Assembly (NCBI RefSeq): GCF_921293095.1
Contig: NC_060251.1
Location: forward strand, 64,125,585-64,189,584
Length of the DNA: 64,000 nucleotides
Direction: 5' to 3'
From: Ischnura elegans
Lineage: Eukaryota; Arthropoda; Insecta; Odonata; Coenagrionidae
Positions 10,601-22,988 of the stretch are shown piece by piece; position 1 is the stretch's first letter, and each line of letters starts with the position of its first letter. Made by a program: the position numbers and the translations under genes. A model generated the notes under the pieces. It was not told the DNA's origin. It did no database searches and saw nothing but the letters and a program-made list of their open reading frames with translations.

Positions 10601-13600
10601 CAGTAAACTCTTGATTTTACGAAGCAGGATTTTACGAAGTTTTCGATTATACGAAGTGATATTGCGGTCCCGGTGAAAAGCCTATGCTAAATACATGGCG
10701 CTATTCGATTATACGAAGTTTCGATTATACGAAATTTTTTGAATTTACGAACCTCGGCTCGGTCCCTAGGAGCAAATGGCATTCGTTTATACGAACTACG
10801 GCGAAAAATTTGTCAAAAAAACTAGTTACGCCGGCGTAAGTAGCTAAAAAATCAGCGCTTCCAACTGTGGTCCATCAAAAGAGCGAAATCGTAAATGATA
10901 ATGCAACTTTGGAGAGAAATGGGTCGCCAAAAACCTCGCTGTGGGAATTTAGGGGGAGTAGGAGTTCAGTTAAAATATCGCGGCTGACATTATGCCCCTA
11001 TTTACGTGCCTGTTCGTAAACATAGCATCGACAATAATTCGTAGTTTAACATGTCAGGAAGGTCGCGCGGAGTATTTCGTACACCCCTAATTAACCCTTT
11101 GCACTGCTATGAACGTACTTCGAAGACTACTTGACTACTTTTCGCCGAAGCACTTCGAAGGGTCCCTAATCCGGGACCCTTTCCTCGACGAGCTCCCCCT
11201 CGCTGGCCCCTGAAACTGGGCTATTTTTTAATGCATTACCTGACGCAACCCTGGGTTTCAAAGGGCAAAGGTGCCATGGGGGGAAAAAGAGTAAAGTGCG
11301 TGTTACTGTGGGGCTGTGCGTCAACCAAACGGGCTCGGACAAAATAATCCCGTTGTCATTGGGAAATTTGAAAGGCCACGGTGCTTAAAACATGTAAAAT
11401 TGGAAGCCCTCCCCGTTTTTTACCATGCAAATAAAAACAGCTGGATGACCCGAGAAATTTTCCAGCAAACGGTTATACGTCTACAGAGAAAAATTACTGG
11501 AGAGAACAGCAAAATTGTTTTAATAATGGATAATGCCACCGTTCATAAATACGTGGAAGATCTAAAATTGGCTAATGTTCGAGTCCTCTTTTTACCCCCG
11601 AACTCGACTAGCAAGTCCCAGCCCTTGGACCAAGGCATTATCCAGGATTTTAAAGTCCTGTACCGGAAGAAGCTTGAGCGGTATTACTTGCGATGGATCG
11701 GTATGTATACATTCATCTATTTTGCTCATGTGCGCTTGGATATCGATTTAGATATTTTTATTCATGATTATCATTCTTTCAAATCTATTTGCCACTTTTA
11801 TAAATGGGAACAGAAATTAATAACATCCCGAAATGGACGTTGATACATGCAATCCGCGCCATAATATCTTTTCGTGTATATATTGGCCTTTGTGAATGAA
11901 CAACTTAAATATCTTAAGTATTGGGCTCTATTTACCGCCAATTTATATTTCAGGCTTCTCGTAATGAAGACGCACTTCCAAGTCTAACCATGAACTTTCT
12001 TCTCACGCGCTTCCCCGTTCTCCCATGCTGGGTTCTGTCTTTCCAAAGCCTTTGTCCCTTCCCTCCTGCCGCCTTTGGCTTATCTTGCTGACACCCACCT
12101 TACGCATCCCAAACCCCTCCTTCCCCAGCATTTCCCATTCACTCCCTCCCTAAGGTGACTGAGCTTGTGTGCGTCGCAAAAAAATACGGCCCCCAAAAGT
12201 AGACTGAGGCAGAGCTGAAGGCCATTTCCCCACCCTTCTTTGTCCTGCCCCCTTCACAGTCCTTGTGCTGACCACACTTCTTCCCTCAGGCAATCCCCAT
12301 CCCACTCTTATTCACCCCACCCACTGGGAACGTTCCCCGATTGTGGAGAAGGGCATGGTTCATCTTTACCTGCAACGGGGGGAAGTTATTAACCGGAGAG
12401 AGGCGGAAGAAGTATCTTCCACTATCGGGAAAATGGTGCCGCGCTTATAATTCTCTCTCTTCTTCTCAGCTGACTTTTCAATTGAAATTATTTTCGTTGC
12501 TCTTTCCACACTATATTTATTTACGATTATGGCGCGACTATTTTTTAGTGCTAAAACTAAGAAAATCTTTTCTCTATGTCAATGATCCTTTGCATAACTT
12601 TCAATACGGCGGAGAAAGGAACACGAAAACTAAATGAGGTGACGTACAGGTTTTTGCGTGTCATTTTTTGGGAATTCACGCTAGTGAACCAATACTTAAC
12701 CACGTTGAGAAATGATAAAACGTCTCTTGTAGGAAAACAATCAATGTGGATAATAACGTTTCTATCTATATTTCTCCGATACTGTAAGATGTTTCTCCTG
12801 TATTTTTCCGGTTGGAACCTTGCTCCTGTCGGCATAAAAGGAGAGAAACATACTATATGAACAGGTCACCTCACACCCGGTATGAAGAATACAGTCCTGA
12901 TGAAGAATCAAGTCTTTTATGGCAACGTCTGCGAAGATGATGGAACACAGTAGTCGGACGGAGAACTCAAACAGAATTTACTTCAAATATTCGCCAGAAG
13001 ATAATCACATCCTACGTTATTTATGATCGTAATTGAATCTCAGTGAAAATATAGCACATTCTGCTGAAAATACGAAGTAACTCGAAATATTAACTTACGA
13101 AGGTTATTTTGGAAACGGGCTAAGACCCTTGTTTTTCTTTTTTTTCTCGTCACTGAGCAATAGAGGGCGACATAAATGGCGGTTAGGCCGGCTGCCGCTA
13201 AAATTCCGTGGGTGTCAGAAACAAATATCTATCTTTTGCATACTTAATAGTAGCTATTGGCTCCTAACCACAAATTTATTACTGTAAATCCTTATAATAA
13301 ACATTGCAATTCATTATTTGATAACGTTTTCTAAACTGGTCGGGAATTTCTTTAGCGATCGTTGATGTTGAAGTATGAACAAGAAATGGGAATTTAATGG
13401 TGGTATAATTATTTAACGATTTTTCACATCATAAATCGATAGCAAAAAGCCTTTTCTATGAATTATACCGAGAATAACCACCAAAAACATTTAAATAAGA
13501 CCACTAAAGACAAAAAACGGCGGAAGAAACAAAAGCGAACATTTTTTTCGTGACTTATGAAAAAGGTTTGAATTTACGAAACTCGATTTTACGAAGTGCC

Positions 13601-13643
13601 AATTTTCCGGTCCCACTGACTTCGTAAAATCAAGAGTTTACTG
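10601..13643 (+). mobile_element. Tigger/pogo-type transposon, 3043 bp, decayed
   Basis: The ends are perfect 24-bp inverted repeats beginning CAGTAAACTCTTGATTTT, flanked by TA on both sides. Subterminal copies of TTTACGAAG and GATTATACGAAG motifs occur near both ends, as is common in pogo/Tigger elements. The interior carries a broken DDE transposase segment (about 11297-11720). The rest of the transposase, including the DNA-binding half and the first catalytic Asp region, is absent or unrecognisable. The identical TIRs but broken gene suggest that it moved with help from elsewhere, or that the interior decayed faster. Confidence 0.9.
11297..11720 (+). pseudogene. Tigger-like DDE transposase fragment, frameshifted
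   Basis: The translation contains VTVGLCVNQTGSDKIIPL in one frame (about 11301-11355) and, after a frame change near 11350, VVIGKFERPRC, NSWMTREIF, IVLIMDNATVHK and LFLPPNSTSKSQPLDQGII in another. This is the order of the C-terminal half of Tigger/jerky-type transposases: the DNA(x)H block with the second catalytic Asp, then PPN and the PLDQG block with the third acidic residue. The upstream half is missing and the frame opens again into unrelated residues after YYLRW. It cannot encode an active enzyme. The fragment lies inside an ECT2 intron on the opposite strand. Confidence 0.9.
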
Positions 13644-15287
13644 TATTCTGATGATGGATACAAGGACAACATATAATGCGCAAGTAAACAAATTCAGACC
13701 CCTAGGCCTTTGTATTAGGAAACTGGGCTAGCCGGTTAACTTTGACTTGCCTACTTCAAGTTCCAGCAGAGATATCAATACAGGTTTGGAAACTCTAGAA
13801 AACAACCTCTGGTCCCTGTCTAAGGGACATGTAATGCCACAGTCAGGGGAAACGGGACTCTATTACATAAATAGCAGTCATACAACTACATTCATAAGAA
13901 CCTACTATTTACGACACTCTTATTAACAAAGTGACTCAATTTTATGAACTACTATTTTGGTCCTGATCATACACGTAGGGAAAGTCGTGCTAAAGGATCT
14001 CCAATTTAGGAAGCCTCCATTTTTTTATGTGGTGCCTACCAATATGTTGGAGCTATGTAACCTTCATTAACCAAGTGAAGTGTCTCGTCAATTGTCCATG
14101 GGAAAGGTGGGATTTGCCCCATTGGACAACAGAGAAGTGCACAACAATATCCTCAACCACAGTAATGAAACTAGTAACGTATGTCCCACCTTCCCTGCAT
14201 CAAACATGGGAAAACAGATCAGGTTCCTACCTTTATTCAAAAGGACTTCACAGAGCCAAGCCACAAAATTTTAGAAAGCATGACGTATCCCATTCTACAA
14301 ATCTCAACTTTGCAATGGACATTCCCTTGAATTTTCAAGGTCTTGTGAAGCAAAATCTCTCCAATTCCTTGGCTGTTTTGAAAGTTTTAAGACCCAGTAG
14401 AAACAGGCCACTTGGGTTTGAAAATTCCATAAGTAAACAGCAAGGCCAGTAGCTACCCTAATTAACAAATGATTTAGTGACATGTAAGGGTAAAATAAGA
14501 GCAGCTCTCATTCATGATAGTAAGGGGATTTCTCCGAAGTCAGCAATCTTCCACATATCTATTTGGGTATCTAGTCCTTGGAAATGTCTAAAACCGCTTT
14601 CCGATGATCAAACTTTTTGCCACGGATGACTTGGCGCCATGACTTAACCTGGGGCCTGGCATAATGGATGCCCTCAAACACATGGTTCCATTTCTGTGTT
14701 ATGTGCAGTTCCATTTCAGTGTGAACAATATTTCATAGATGTCATCAACAGTCATAATTAAATGGTAGAAAAAGTATTTTGGAGGAGTGAATAGGCTGAT
14801 AAAATGTTTAAAAATTACAAAAATGTTTCTCATTAGAATATTCAACAAAAGGCTTTCAAAAAACAGAATTGAAATCAAGATTTTTAAAAAATATACTAAT
14901 TTAAGTTGCCTCCTCTTATTTGTCTCCTCCCTCCGTCTTCCTCTCGCCTCCAACAGAATGCTGATTTGATATTTCCAAGCTCCTTGGCCACCCACAAAGA
15001 GGGGGCAGGGATGAAATGCACTTGAGTAACAAAATTGTGGGCGGGAGGCAAAAGAAAAAGGCCAGTTGGTTGTAGGGAATGGAATGATGTAAAGGCAATA
15101 GAGAATAAAGTATTGTTAACCCTTGCAGAGAGTTTCATTCGCAAAATCCTACCAGAGAACCAATCATCTATCCTACTATGCGACTAACACTAAAAAAATT
15201 CCCATTTCAACAAATGTGAAACAATCCTTTGATAAGGTCCAGGCAACTGGGTCAAAGAAGAAAAAAAATCTTTACGGTTTGACTTAC

Positions 15288-15400
15288 CGTCATTATTGTG
15301 TGTAGGATGCTAACATAATTTGATTCAGTCTGTACTAGTTCCATGAATACTTGCTGGCGAGGACTCATGGCTTTACGAGGACTCTCAACAGGAACAAAAT
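15288..15400 (-). CDS. ECT2: ECT2 exon: end of hinge and start of DH domain
   Basis: The exon encodes 37 full codons after two bases that complete an Asp codon with the upstream exon. It begins FVPVESPRKAMSPRQQ and continues VFMELVQTESNYVSIL. The second part is conserved region 1 of the DH domain, where human ECT2 has ELYQTESNYVNIL. SPRK is a full CDK1 consensus site just before DH, near where the human protein carries regulated Thr-Pro sites. The acceptor is TTTATAG before ATTTTG and the donor is ATGACG then GTAAGT. Confidence 0.95.
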
Positions 15401-16119
15401 CTATAAATAGAGTTATTTAAAAAATAGTTAAATGACATTGAACAAAAATTTTTCGCCATGATACTGTTCCCTATTAAAATTCAGCTTCATTATATTAAAT
15501 AAATAAGCAGAATTAATTGCAAATACAAGCTCCAATCAAGAAGAGATGCAAAGAAGTTCATAATTAGATGCTGTAAATTAAATGATTAAAAAAGAAGTTT
15601 TCCAGAAAATGTAGAAATTTAAAAATACTAAAAATAGTTCTGAAAGAATAGAAACGCTATGTTTCCCCCAACTGTCCATAGTCAATTCTGGGGTATACCA
15701 CTATGTTTAATCCATTTGCCTCTAAAATCTCGTGATTTCTCTTCCTAAATTTGGCAATTTATTTTGGTGAACATTTTTTTTCCGAATAAACATATTCAGG
15801 TTGCACAGCATTTACCGCATTGGAATTCTACAATTGCTTTTCAGATATATTCATTACTTTTAATTGTTTTAAACTTTATAAGAAACCCAATGCCCATATT
15901 TATGACGATGATTAAGTAATATCCCCGCAAAAAAAAGGGAGGTAAACTCTTCTTGCGATTCTCACCGGATTATCCATAATATCCAATGTTTCAAGTTCCA
16001 AATGAGGGCTTGAAACGTTGCCTATTAGGGATAAATTAACCTGGTGGGAATCCCGAGATGAGTTTACCCACATTATTCTCCAGGAAAGCATCAAATCATT
16101 TTTTTTTAATGGAACTTAC
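15401..16119. other. ECT2 intron, nothing recognised
   Basis: An AT-rich intron with GT-AG borders on the minus strand. I see no element ends, coding signal or repeated blocks in it. Confidence 0.8.
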
Positions 16120-16435
16120 CCTCATTATGTGATACATCTGGGCTTGCAGTGCAGTCTAGGAAGGAGCCCCCACTCATGCTGAGAAGAGCAGCATCACTCA
16201 CTGATGACCTCCTTTTCCTGCCTCCCTCTCCTGCACTTCCTCCCGCACCATCCACCACATTGTGCGGAGACAGGCAAGGTGGGGATGTAAAGCCTTCAGG
16301 TACTGGAGATGTAAGACGCGACACCACCTCTCGTAAACGCTTCCGCTTCCTGAGCCTCGACGACAAAGAGTTGCTGGGAGTTGATTCAGGTACTGCTGCA
16401 GCTGCAGCATTGGGGCTACTTACAGATTCAAGGTA
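16120..16435 (-). CDS. ECT2: ECT2 exon: basic, Ser/Thr-Pro-rich hinge after the BRCT repeats
   Basis: The exon encodes 105 codons plus one base, from YLESVSSPNAAAAAVPES to DVSHNE. It contains RLRKRKRLREVVSRL, which matches the human RKRRRLKETLAQL basic segment (a nuclear localisation signal) just after BRCT2, then TSPVPEG, SPPCLSP and GGRKRRSSVSDAALLSMSGG, the counterpart of the human RKRPSAEHSLSIGSLL block. This hinge links the autoinhibitory BRCT half to the DH-PH half and is the phosphorylation-controlled part in the human protein. The acceptor is TTTTTTCAG before TACCTT and the donor is GAGG then GTAAGT. Composition is clearly GC-richer than the introns around it. An overlapping plus-strand frame is a shadow. 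Confidence 0.92.
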
Positions 16436-16904
16436 CTGAAAAAATTTGAGTAAAATGAGTGATGGAATACAATGATCACTTTTTGCCAATGACCATTTAT
16501 GGCTACTCCACTATGCTATCCTTGAAGCTTTCTCAAAAAGTAACATGATACTGATCTATGCAGTATCAGAAGCCACTCAAATTTTAAAGACAAAAATCAG
16601 AGAGTGAATTTACATTAACAGGATTCAAACCAAAGGAACAAAAAATATCTTTCCTACAACATATCTTTATTTAAATAAATGGTCGTAATAGGAAAATTTC
16701 TAATCTAATAGAAACAAATAACAATGAAATTTTAGATTACGGGCTTTTTTTAAAGTGCTAATGACACAAAATGGAACAATCCTCACTGAACAGTTTGAAA
16801 CTTATACACATGGTATTCTCAACAATTAGACAAAAAGGAAGTAAAAGTTATAAATAGGTTTATAAATATATTTTAAGGGCATAAATAATAAATCCAAGTA
16901 TGTA

Positions 16905-17644
16905 CAGTGAGTCCTCGCTTAACGTCACCCTGTTTAACGTCATTACGCGATAACGTCACGCAAATTTTGAGATCGTCATTCGTTTATCGCACCTTCTCGC
17001 GATAACGTCAAGTCTTTTAAATTTCGCACAAGAAAAAACGCGAAGCGGCGGGCATTGCGAGTTGTTCGTTTTGTGGGCGGTAATACGGTCAGTCTAAATG
17101 AAGTGTAAAATGGTGTGTTTATTGTTAATTGCGATTACGGTTTTAGCAAATTTTCTGCAAAATGAATTCTTAGGTAGGTGCGCAAGGTTTTACTTGACAT
17201 AATGGTTTTTAGGAACCTAATAAGTGATTTCAAGGAATTTTTCCGAGTAGAACTCGGAGTTATTGTCATCACTTTTTTTGCCGTGTTCACAATAATTTTG
17301 GTTCCTGTAACTGCGACGATATTTCAGGGATGATGATGCCCAGGCGAAGCCGAAAAGCAAATGCGGGAAGATACAAAAATGGAGAAGGATTTACGTAACT
17401 GCTGCTATTATCGTCGATGAAGACAGGAACAGGAACATATTTATGCCATAGTTTAGCATTACCATCGTAAAAAATGCCCCAGATATAATATGCAAAATTT
17501 TTTTTGCGTAGGAATTGTGAGGTCTAGGAGGCGATATTCACTTTTTACATTGTTTCTAATGGGATATTATGTTTCGATTAACGTCATTTAGTTTATTGTC
17601 ACATTTTTCAGGAACGGTAAGTGATGTTAAACGAGGACTCACTG
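16905..17644. mobile_element. Tigger-type MITE, 740 bp
   Basis: The inverted ends start CAGTGAGTCCTCG and run 24 bp with two mismatches, flanked by TA on both sides (16903-16904 and 17645-17646). Short AACGTCA repeats follow the left end. No transposase frame is present. The TA target and CAGTG start place it with pogo/Tigger-type elements, but its TIR differs from the other families in the window. Confidence 0.85.
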
Positions 17645-17683
17645 TATACTGTATTCAAATATATAAATTAACACATATAAATA

Positions 17684-19854
17684 CAGTAAAACTTCGATTT
17701 TACACACTTTGATTTTACATCAAGTCTCGTTTTTACGCAGCGACACTCAAGTCCGGCCGGAAAGCATAGGGAATTCCAATGGCGAAACTTCGATTTTACA
17801 TCTTTTCTTGATTTTACGCAGTTTTTTCGATTTTGCGCAGCATAACCCCAGCCCCAAAGAGGCCGCTAATCTTGATTTTACGCAGTTGTCTTTCAACTTG
17901 TTTTGAAAAACCCGACTAGAGCAATATGAAGTTAGGTTATTTATTCGTCTAAATGAGTTACAAAAATGAATACAAGAACGAATTTAAGTATACCGGGACT
18001 AGCCACGGTAATAACTTTACGTGAGTCACCCGCAATGCACAAATTGTGCGATAACTCCACAGAGAAAAAATCATTCGCCTTGACCGGGATGTTTTCCTTC
18101 GCCCCAGCGAAATATAACGGCGAAATTAGCCGTTAAAAATCCTCCCGTGCCAACATTTTGGCTTCCAAGGTGATCCAAAAAAGATAGTCGTACTTCTAGT
18201 ATGGACGTAAGTCGATGGTGATTCAACACGATGGTAAAAGCATACGTCTCATTCCGCGGGCTAACCCCACATCTGCGGGACGAATGGAGGCGAGGGAAAG
18301 TTGATTGCGCGGCGTGCTTATTAGAGCTGATTCAACTTGTATCTCATTTTCAGTGGGTTTAAATGAAACATTGTTGGAACTTCAATAGATATTAGCTTAA
18401 CTCCGCTAGGTGGCAAGCGTTTATTTTTAACGGAACGGGAGTTTATGCCCTCGGAGAATAACTCGCGTCGACAATCGTCATGCAATCATTGAAGTCAAAT
18501 CAAGACGTGAGTGATAAGGCAGTCCCTTTAAACTCAGGAATGGCTTAGTACCATTAAATCGAAATACAAAAAGTGTCCGGTGTTGTTATCAGCTATGGGG
18601 AAGCAAAATATTACGTTAAGATGAGTCACACGGCTTGTGAGCCGAAGGTCCCGGCGCTGAATTCGCGGAAGAATGCTGACAGAGGAGCTATACCCGGTAG
18701 ATTCTATCTACTTATACTAAATTTTCATGGGAAAATGGTTTTTTAATACGTAAAAATTATAAAGAAGGAAGATTGTTCCGGACTATTAATAATTTTTTTA
18801 TTCATCACTGGCGGCATGACGGTAGTTGCGCGGTTATTTAAATAGCTCACTTTAAAAAAGTGATCTAAACACCGGAAAAATCTGATTTTCCTAATATCCC
18901 GGGTCCTATGTGCTACGTATTATCTTTGGTATGCTATTTGGAAGGAGGTAACTGATAGCTGGGGTCATTAGAGCCATGAAGTAAGGGCTGGGGGGATAGG
19001 AACCCTATATTGGCATTAGCCAGGTTGTAATGATAGGCCTTAAAGGGACGAGGGCTTAACGTCTCATCTGCTGGACAGAGTGGTGCACTGGAAGTGCCCT
19101 CCACATTACTCTCAAGTAGGGATAGGGCCATCTCTGATAAGTTTCTGCTACTGCCAGGACTTGAACCCAGGCCCACAGGGTGTAAAGCCTTTGTGATGTA
19201 TTAGCACAATTTTGCTCTCTGTTACTGGGGTTAATTTGGATGACTATCCTCAGATATCTCATTTCTTCAATCTCCAATCTTTGTTTGTCTGCAGGTGGTT
19301 AAATGGATTTCCTGAAAACTGCTTTTAATGAGAATATTTTCGAAAATTAGCTTCTCTGCGAGCATTTAGTATCACCATTGCGACATTTCTCCTGGGTAAC
19401 AGATGTAATCTTAGCGCCAGAAATTCTAGCAATTCTACCATGTTATTCAACCATGGGAAACATTGTTCAGGAATGCAACGTTGTTTTTCTCAAGGTAACA
19501 CGTCATCTGTGGTGTTGCTTGTGAGTAAATAAGATTATTAGGCTTCATTTTCTTGCCTCCAAATGAGTATAATTTAATCCAGGAAACATATATCTGATAC
19601 GACTGAAAAGGAATTCATGCTCTTTTACCATAAAGCCACACATAATGAGACTTTTTCTGGATCCGGTTCTGGCTCAAATCAGAACTATACAAAAGTGTTC
19701 TAAAAATTTCTAAAAGGGGTTCTAAAAATAATGAGCAATAGTTATCCTGAAAACTATACTTCTCCTCAATACCAACTCTTGATTTTACACACTTTGATTT
19801 TACACAGTGCCCATATTTCGGTCCCTCCAACTGCGTAAAATCAAAGTTTTACTG
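17684..19854. mobile_element. Tigger-type element, 2171 bp, with CGATTTTAC subterminal repeats
   Basis: The ends are CAGTAAAACTTCGATTTTAC and its near-complement, flanked by TA (17682-17683 and 19855-19856). GATTTTAC(G/A)CA recurs several times behind both ends, like a transposase binding array. The interior between 18.9 and 19.3 kb reads like a separate insertion: on the minus strand it contains GGGTTCAAGTCCTGG near 19150, a possible polymerase III B box. No transposase was recognised. Confidence 0.85.
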
Positions 19855-20054
19855 TATCTAATAAGCTCCATATCCAAAGATAATTATAATGAGCTTCAAA
19901 TAAATTCAGTAACTTATTAAATAAGATTAAGATTTTTAGAGGTTAAAAAATGCACCATAAGGCATTTATAAAATAAAAGTTAAATATTCACTAAGGATTG
20001 GAAAAGAAAAACAGAGTACTTATAGACTTACTACACTTATACAAATATACTTAC

Positions 20055-20189
20055 TTCTTCAAACAGGTAGTCTCGCTCTTGTGCACATCCCTCATTCTGA
20101 ACAGATGCCCAAAACCACTCTGCCCTTACAATGTGTGCTTTGGCAGGCAAACTTTCAGGCATTATAGATGTACTAAGCTCGTCCACAAC
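20055..20189 (-). CDS. ECT2: ECT2 exon: second half of BRCT2
   Basis: The exon encodes 45 residues, phase 0 at both ends, from VVDELSTSIMPESLP to ERDYLFEE. It contains HIVRAEWFWASVQNEG, the counterpart of human YVVKQEWFWGSIQMDA. The Trp in this EWFW block is the hallmark Trp of a BRCT fold. The acceptor is GACCTGCAG before GTTGTG and the donor is GAAGAA then GTAAGT. It joins either to the exon ending CSHV (27357) or to the optional exon at 22989-23282; both joins keep the frame. Confidence 0.95.
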
Positions 20190-22988
20190 CTGCAGGTCAG
20201 AAATAGAAATAAAATTCCAACACAAAACCCAACAATCTCGGCTATCTCACTCTAGACTTGAAGTGGAAACTATTACCCCTAATAATTATGCAAATTAATG
20301 AAAAGGTAAGGGAGCACGCAAAAGTTGCTCCACAATTTTATTTTCACTTGCTGAATGAGAGGGTCTTGAACTTAAAATTTGTATTTTTCACAAGCAATCT
20401 TGATAAAAAGTGCATTATACCCAATTGGCGTCGTCAGATGCAATGGTGCAAACCGGACAACTGCATTACCAGTCAGCATTTTTGAGATCAATGGCAAAAA
20501 AGCTAATAAAACTCAAAACGATGAATCAAAATCAGTGCTGACAATGATGGAAAATTTGGGTAATTAAAAATGAGATGCATTCAGGAGAAGCATTGAAAAC
20601 ATGCAGCTTAAAAAAAGAAATTGTCATATGCATTACTAGAATTTCCAAGCAGATATATAATGAAAACTGATTTATGTAACCTTCATAAAGTCCCCTAAAA
20701 TTTATACTACACTGAATAATATGCATTGTTTCAGCAAGTGAAAGTCCCCAAAGGTGACGGCCAAGTAAAAGATCCTACTTTTAATAAAGGCATACCGAAA
20801 GGAGTGCCACTAATAATGAAGTTAGTCTCTCAGCTAGACTTATTAAGACAGCATATTTAATATTTCCAACCGTTTCTAAGCAACACTGTGGCAATGTATT
20901 ATTCATTTTAAGACACAAAACTCTAACAGTATCCTATTATTTTTTCCCACAAATGCTTGAGGAGAAATCTACTATTTACACCAGAACCCCTTGTCCCAGA
21001 CTAAAAGAACACGCGATCTCCCACCCCTGCCATGGAAGGGGCAAAACCTATCTCTGTAATGTGCCGGGCAACACCCACCCCCTCTCACTAGCCACCCCTC
21101 CTCAACTATGCTCTTGACCCTTCCCTTGTTTATCAGTCTCTGGCAGATTTCTTCTGTATCTTGTGCTTAGTTACTTTAGTTAGTGCTTAGTGCACAATCC
21201 TATGGATGGCCTTATGACATTGGTCACTATGAAAGATGATAAGGAAGAAAAAACTGTTGAGTTTAAATAAAAAATTTGAAATTTTCATGGACAAAGATGA
21301 TACAATGAATAAGACCGATGTCACAAAAAAGTAAAACATTCCACTCAGCACTAAATCAAGCAGGCAAAAAAACCGGGTGAGCATGTGAAGAGCTCATAAA
21401 AACATTCTACCGCTCCAAAGATGCTGATATTGATGATCCTGTGTTTAAGTGGCTCCTAATAATAAAAACTCTGAATTTCCAACTTCCTGTTGCTTTTCCC
21501 GAAATCAAAGGAAGAATTGACTCTTCCATCCAGCCCCCTTGCTGCCCCTCCTGGTGCTATAACCCCTGTGTTTGCCATTTGGCTAAACAAATAATTGCAT
21601 GAATCAGCTTAATCATATACGATCCACATACAAGAATGGCGTGCAAATACAGGTTATCATCTCAGCATACAAACATAGAGCATTCAAAAAATTAAGGCAT
21701 TAGTCCCATTTGGTGACACTTTGGGCTTATGTTTTTACATAGAATCTCATTAGATTAAACAAGCACATACACATATTTTGTTAGATAAATTATATAAGGT
21801 TTTAGTAGGACTCAACCATGCCATGCAACCAGTACTAACTACTTACTTGGCATAATACCAGTATGTATTAGTGGATGTTATATTGAGGCTATGCTTTGAG
21901 TATTAGAAAGTACCCATTTCACCCAGACTTGAACCTGGGAACTTTTAACTCAATGCTCCATCCACTAATAAACAATGCACCCTTAAAGATGTTTATTAAG
22001 AGGTTAATTTCACTCATGATAAGTGGATGAGAGACAATAAGTAACATTTATGAGCACTGCATTGCAAGTAGCATGTTTTTATGAAGAATTTCTAAACAAG
22101 ATTTTGAGCCCCAGGTCAACTACAATAGCAATTGATTCGTAAAATATTACAGATCCAGTGTGCGGCAAAATTTTGTCAGATTCCTGATGTCAACCTCGTA
22201 AAATTTGTTATGGGGAGAAGAATTAATATGCTAAAAATCAGGTCAATTGTTTAACATGTAGGTCCGGTGAGCTGCACTCACATTCAGCTGATTGGTCCTG
22301 AACACTTCATAGCCTTTCATCCCCCAAGATCATGATTCTTTGTGATTTCCCATTCAAAATTACATCATGTTGAGCATTGAATATTTATAAGTGTTTGACT
22401 TAAGCATGCACGATATTCATTATTAGAGCTGCAGGGATGTCCAATGTTTTGCAAATAAAAGACATCCAGCCATAGTTTCCAACATGAAATTGCTTCTTTG
22501 GCCCTTGCCAAGGTCTTGAAGGTGACATAGAGCAATAGCACAAACTAATCAGCTGACCATGAATGCAGCTCCAGAGCACCTGGTAAAGCATTTAGGGGGG
22601 AGCATACAGGCGTGTTGGATGGTAAAATATTTTACTCCATGAAAATGGTTCCTGGGATGTAAAAACTGAATTTTGGTCCAAAAAAATGCTGTGACTTTTA
22701 AACCTTTAATATTGAAATTACTTTGATTGCTTGATTTGAGAAAATTAATTGTCATTGTTTTTGAACAAAATTAATAAGTATGTGAAAAAATCGACCTGAT
22801 TTTTAAAAATATTGATTCTACTACCCACAGCACATATTAAGAGGTTGAAATCAAGAATTCGAGAAAAGTTTCAAAATAAGCCACACCCAAAGCTACGCAC
22901 TAATGGATAATAAGGTGCACTAGACTGAAATGAATTCTTCAAGCATTTTACAGATTTAAGCACACTGGAGCAAATACAAGACCAATAC
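20190..22988. other. ECT2 intron, AT-rich
   Basis: There is no TIR element that I can close and no coding signal here. A tRNA-like block on the minus strand near 21.95 kb is listed separately. Confidence 0.7.
21840..21985 (-). repeat. Possible tRNA-derived SINE, minus strand
   Basis: On the minus strand, CCCAGGTTCAAGTCTGGG near 21927-21944 forms a T-arm-like stem-loop with a B-box-like GGTTCAAGTCT. About 30 bases upstream lies TAGTGGATGGAGC, a poor A box. The flanking ACATCCACTAATACAT may be part of the body. There is no complete cloverleaf, so it is not a functional tRNA gene. Confidence 0.3.

Larger units (their letters stand above)
7332..15287. other. ECT2 intron of 8 kb packed with DNA transposons
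   Basis: This intron divides the DH domain coding sequence. It contains a 2.0-kb Harbinger-like element (8288-10283) and a 3.0-kb Tigger-like element (10601-13643). Between 13644 and 15287 there is no recognisable element. An open frame of 141 residues on the plus strand at 14027-14452 has no motif I recognise and no conserved look. I see no further ECT2 exon here, and the flanking exons join in phase without one. Confidence 0.8.
16436..20054. other. ECT2 intron with two Tigger-type elements
   Basis: Besides the two elements at 16905-17644 and 17684-19854, the remainder is AT-rich without coding signal. The two insertions lie only 39 bp apart, so nearly the whole intron is transposon. Confidence 0.8.

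Noticed and set aside
14027..14452. 141-codon plus-strand frame
   Set aside because: No motif, unusual residue mix and an overlapping frame of equal quality; no sign of conservation visible.
16149..16439. 96-codon frame on the plus strand
   Set aside because: It is antisense to the well-supported ECT2 hinge exon, whose reading matches the family and splice phases.
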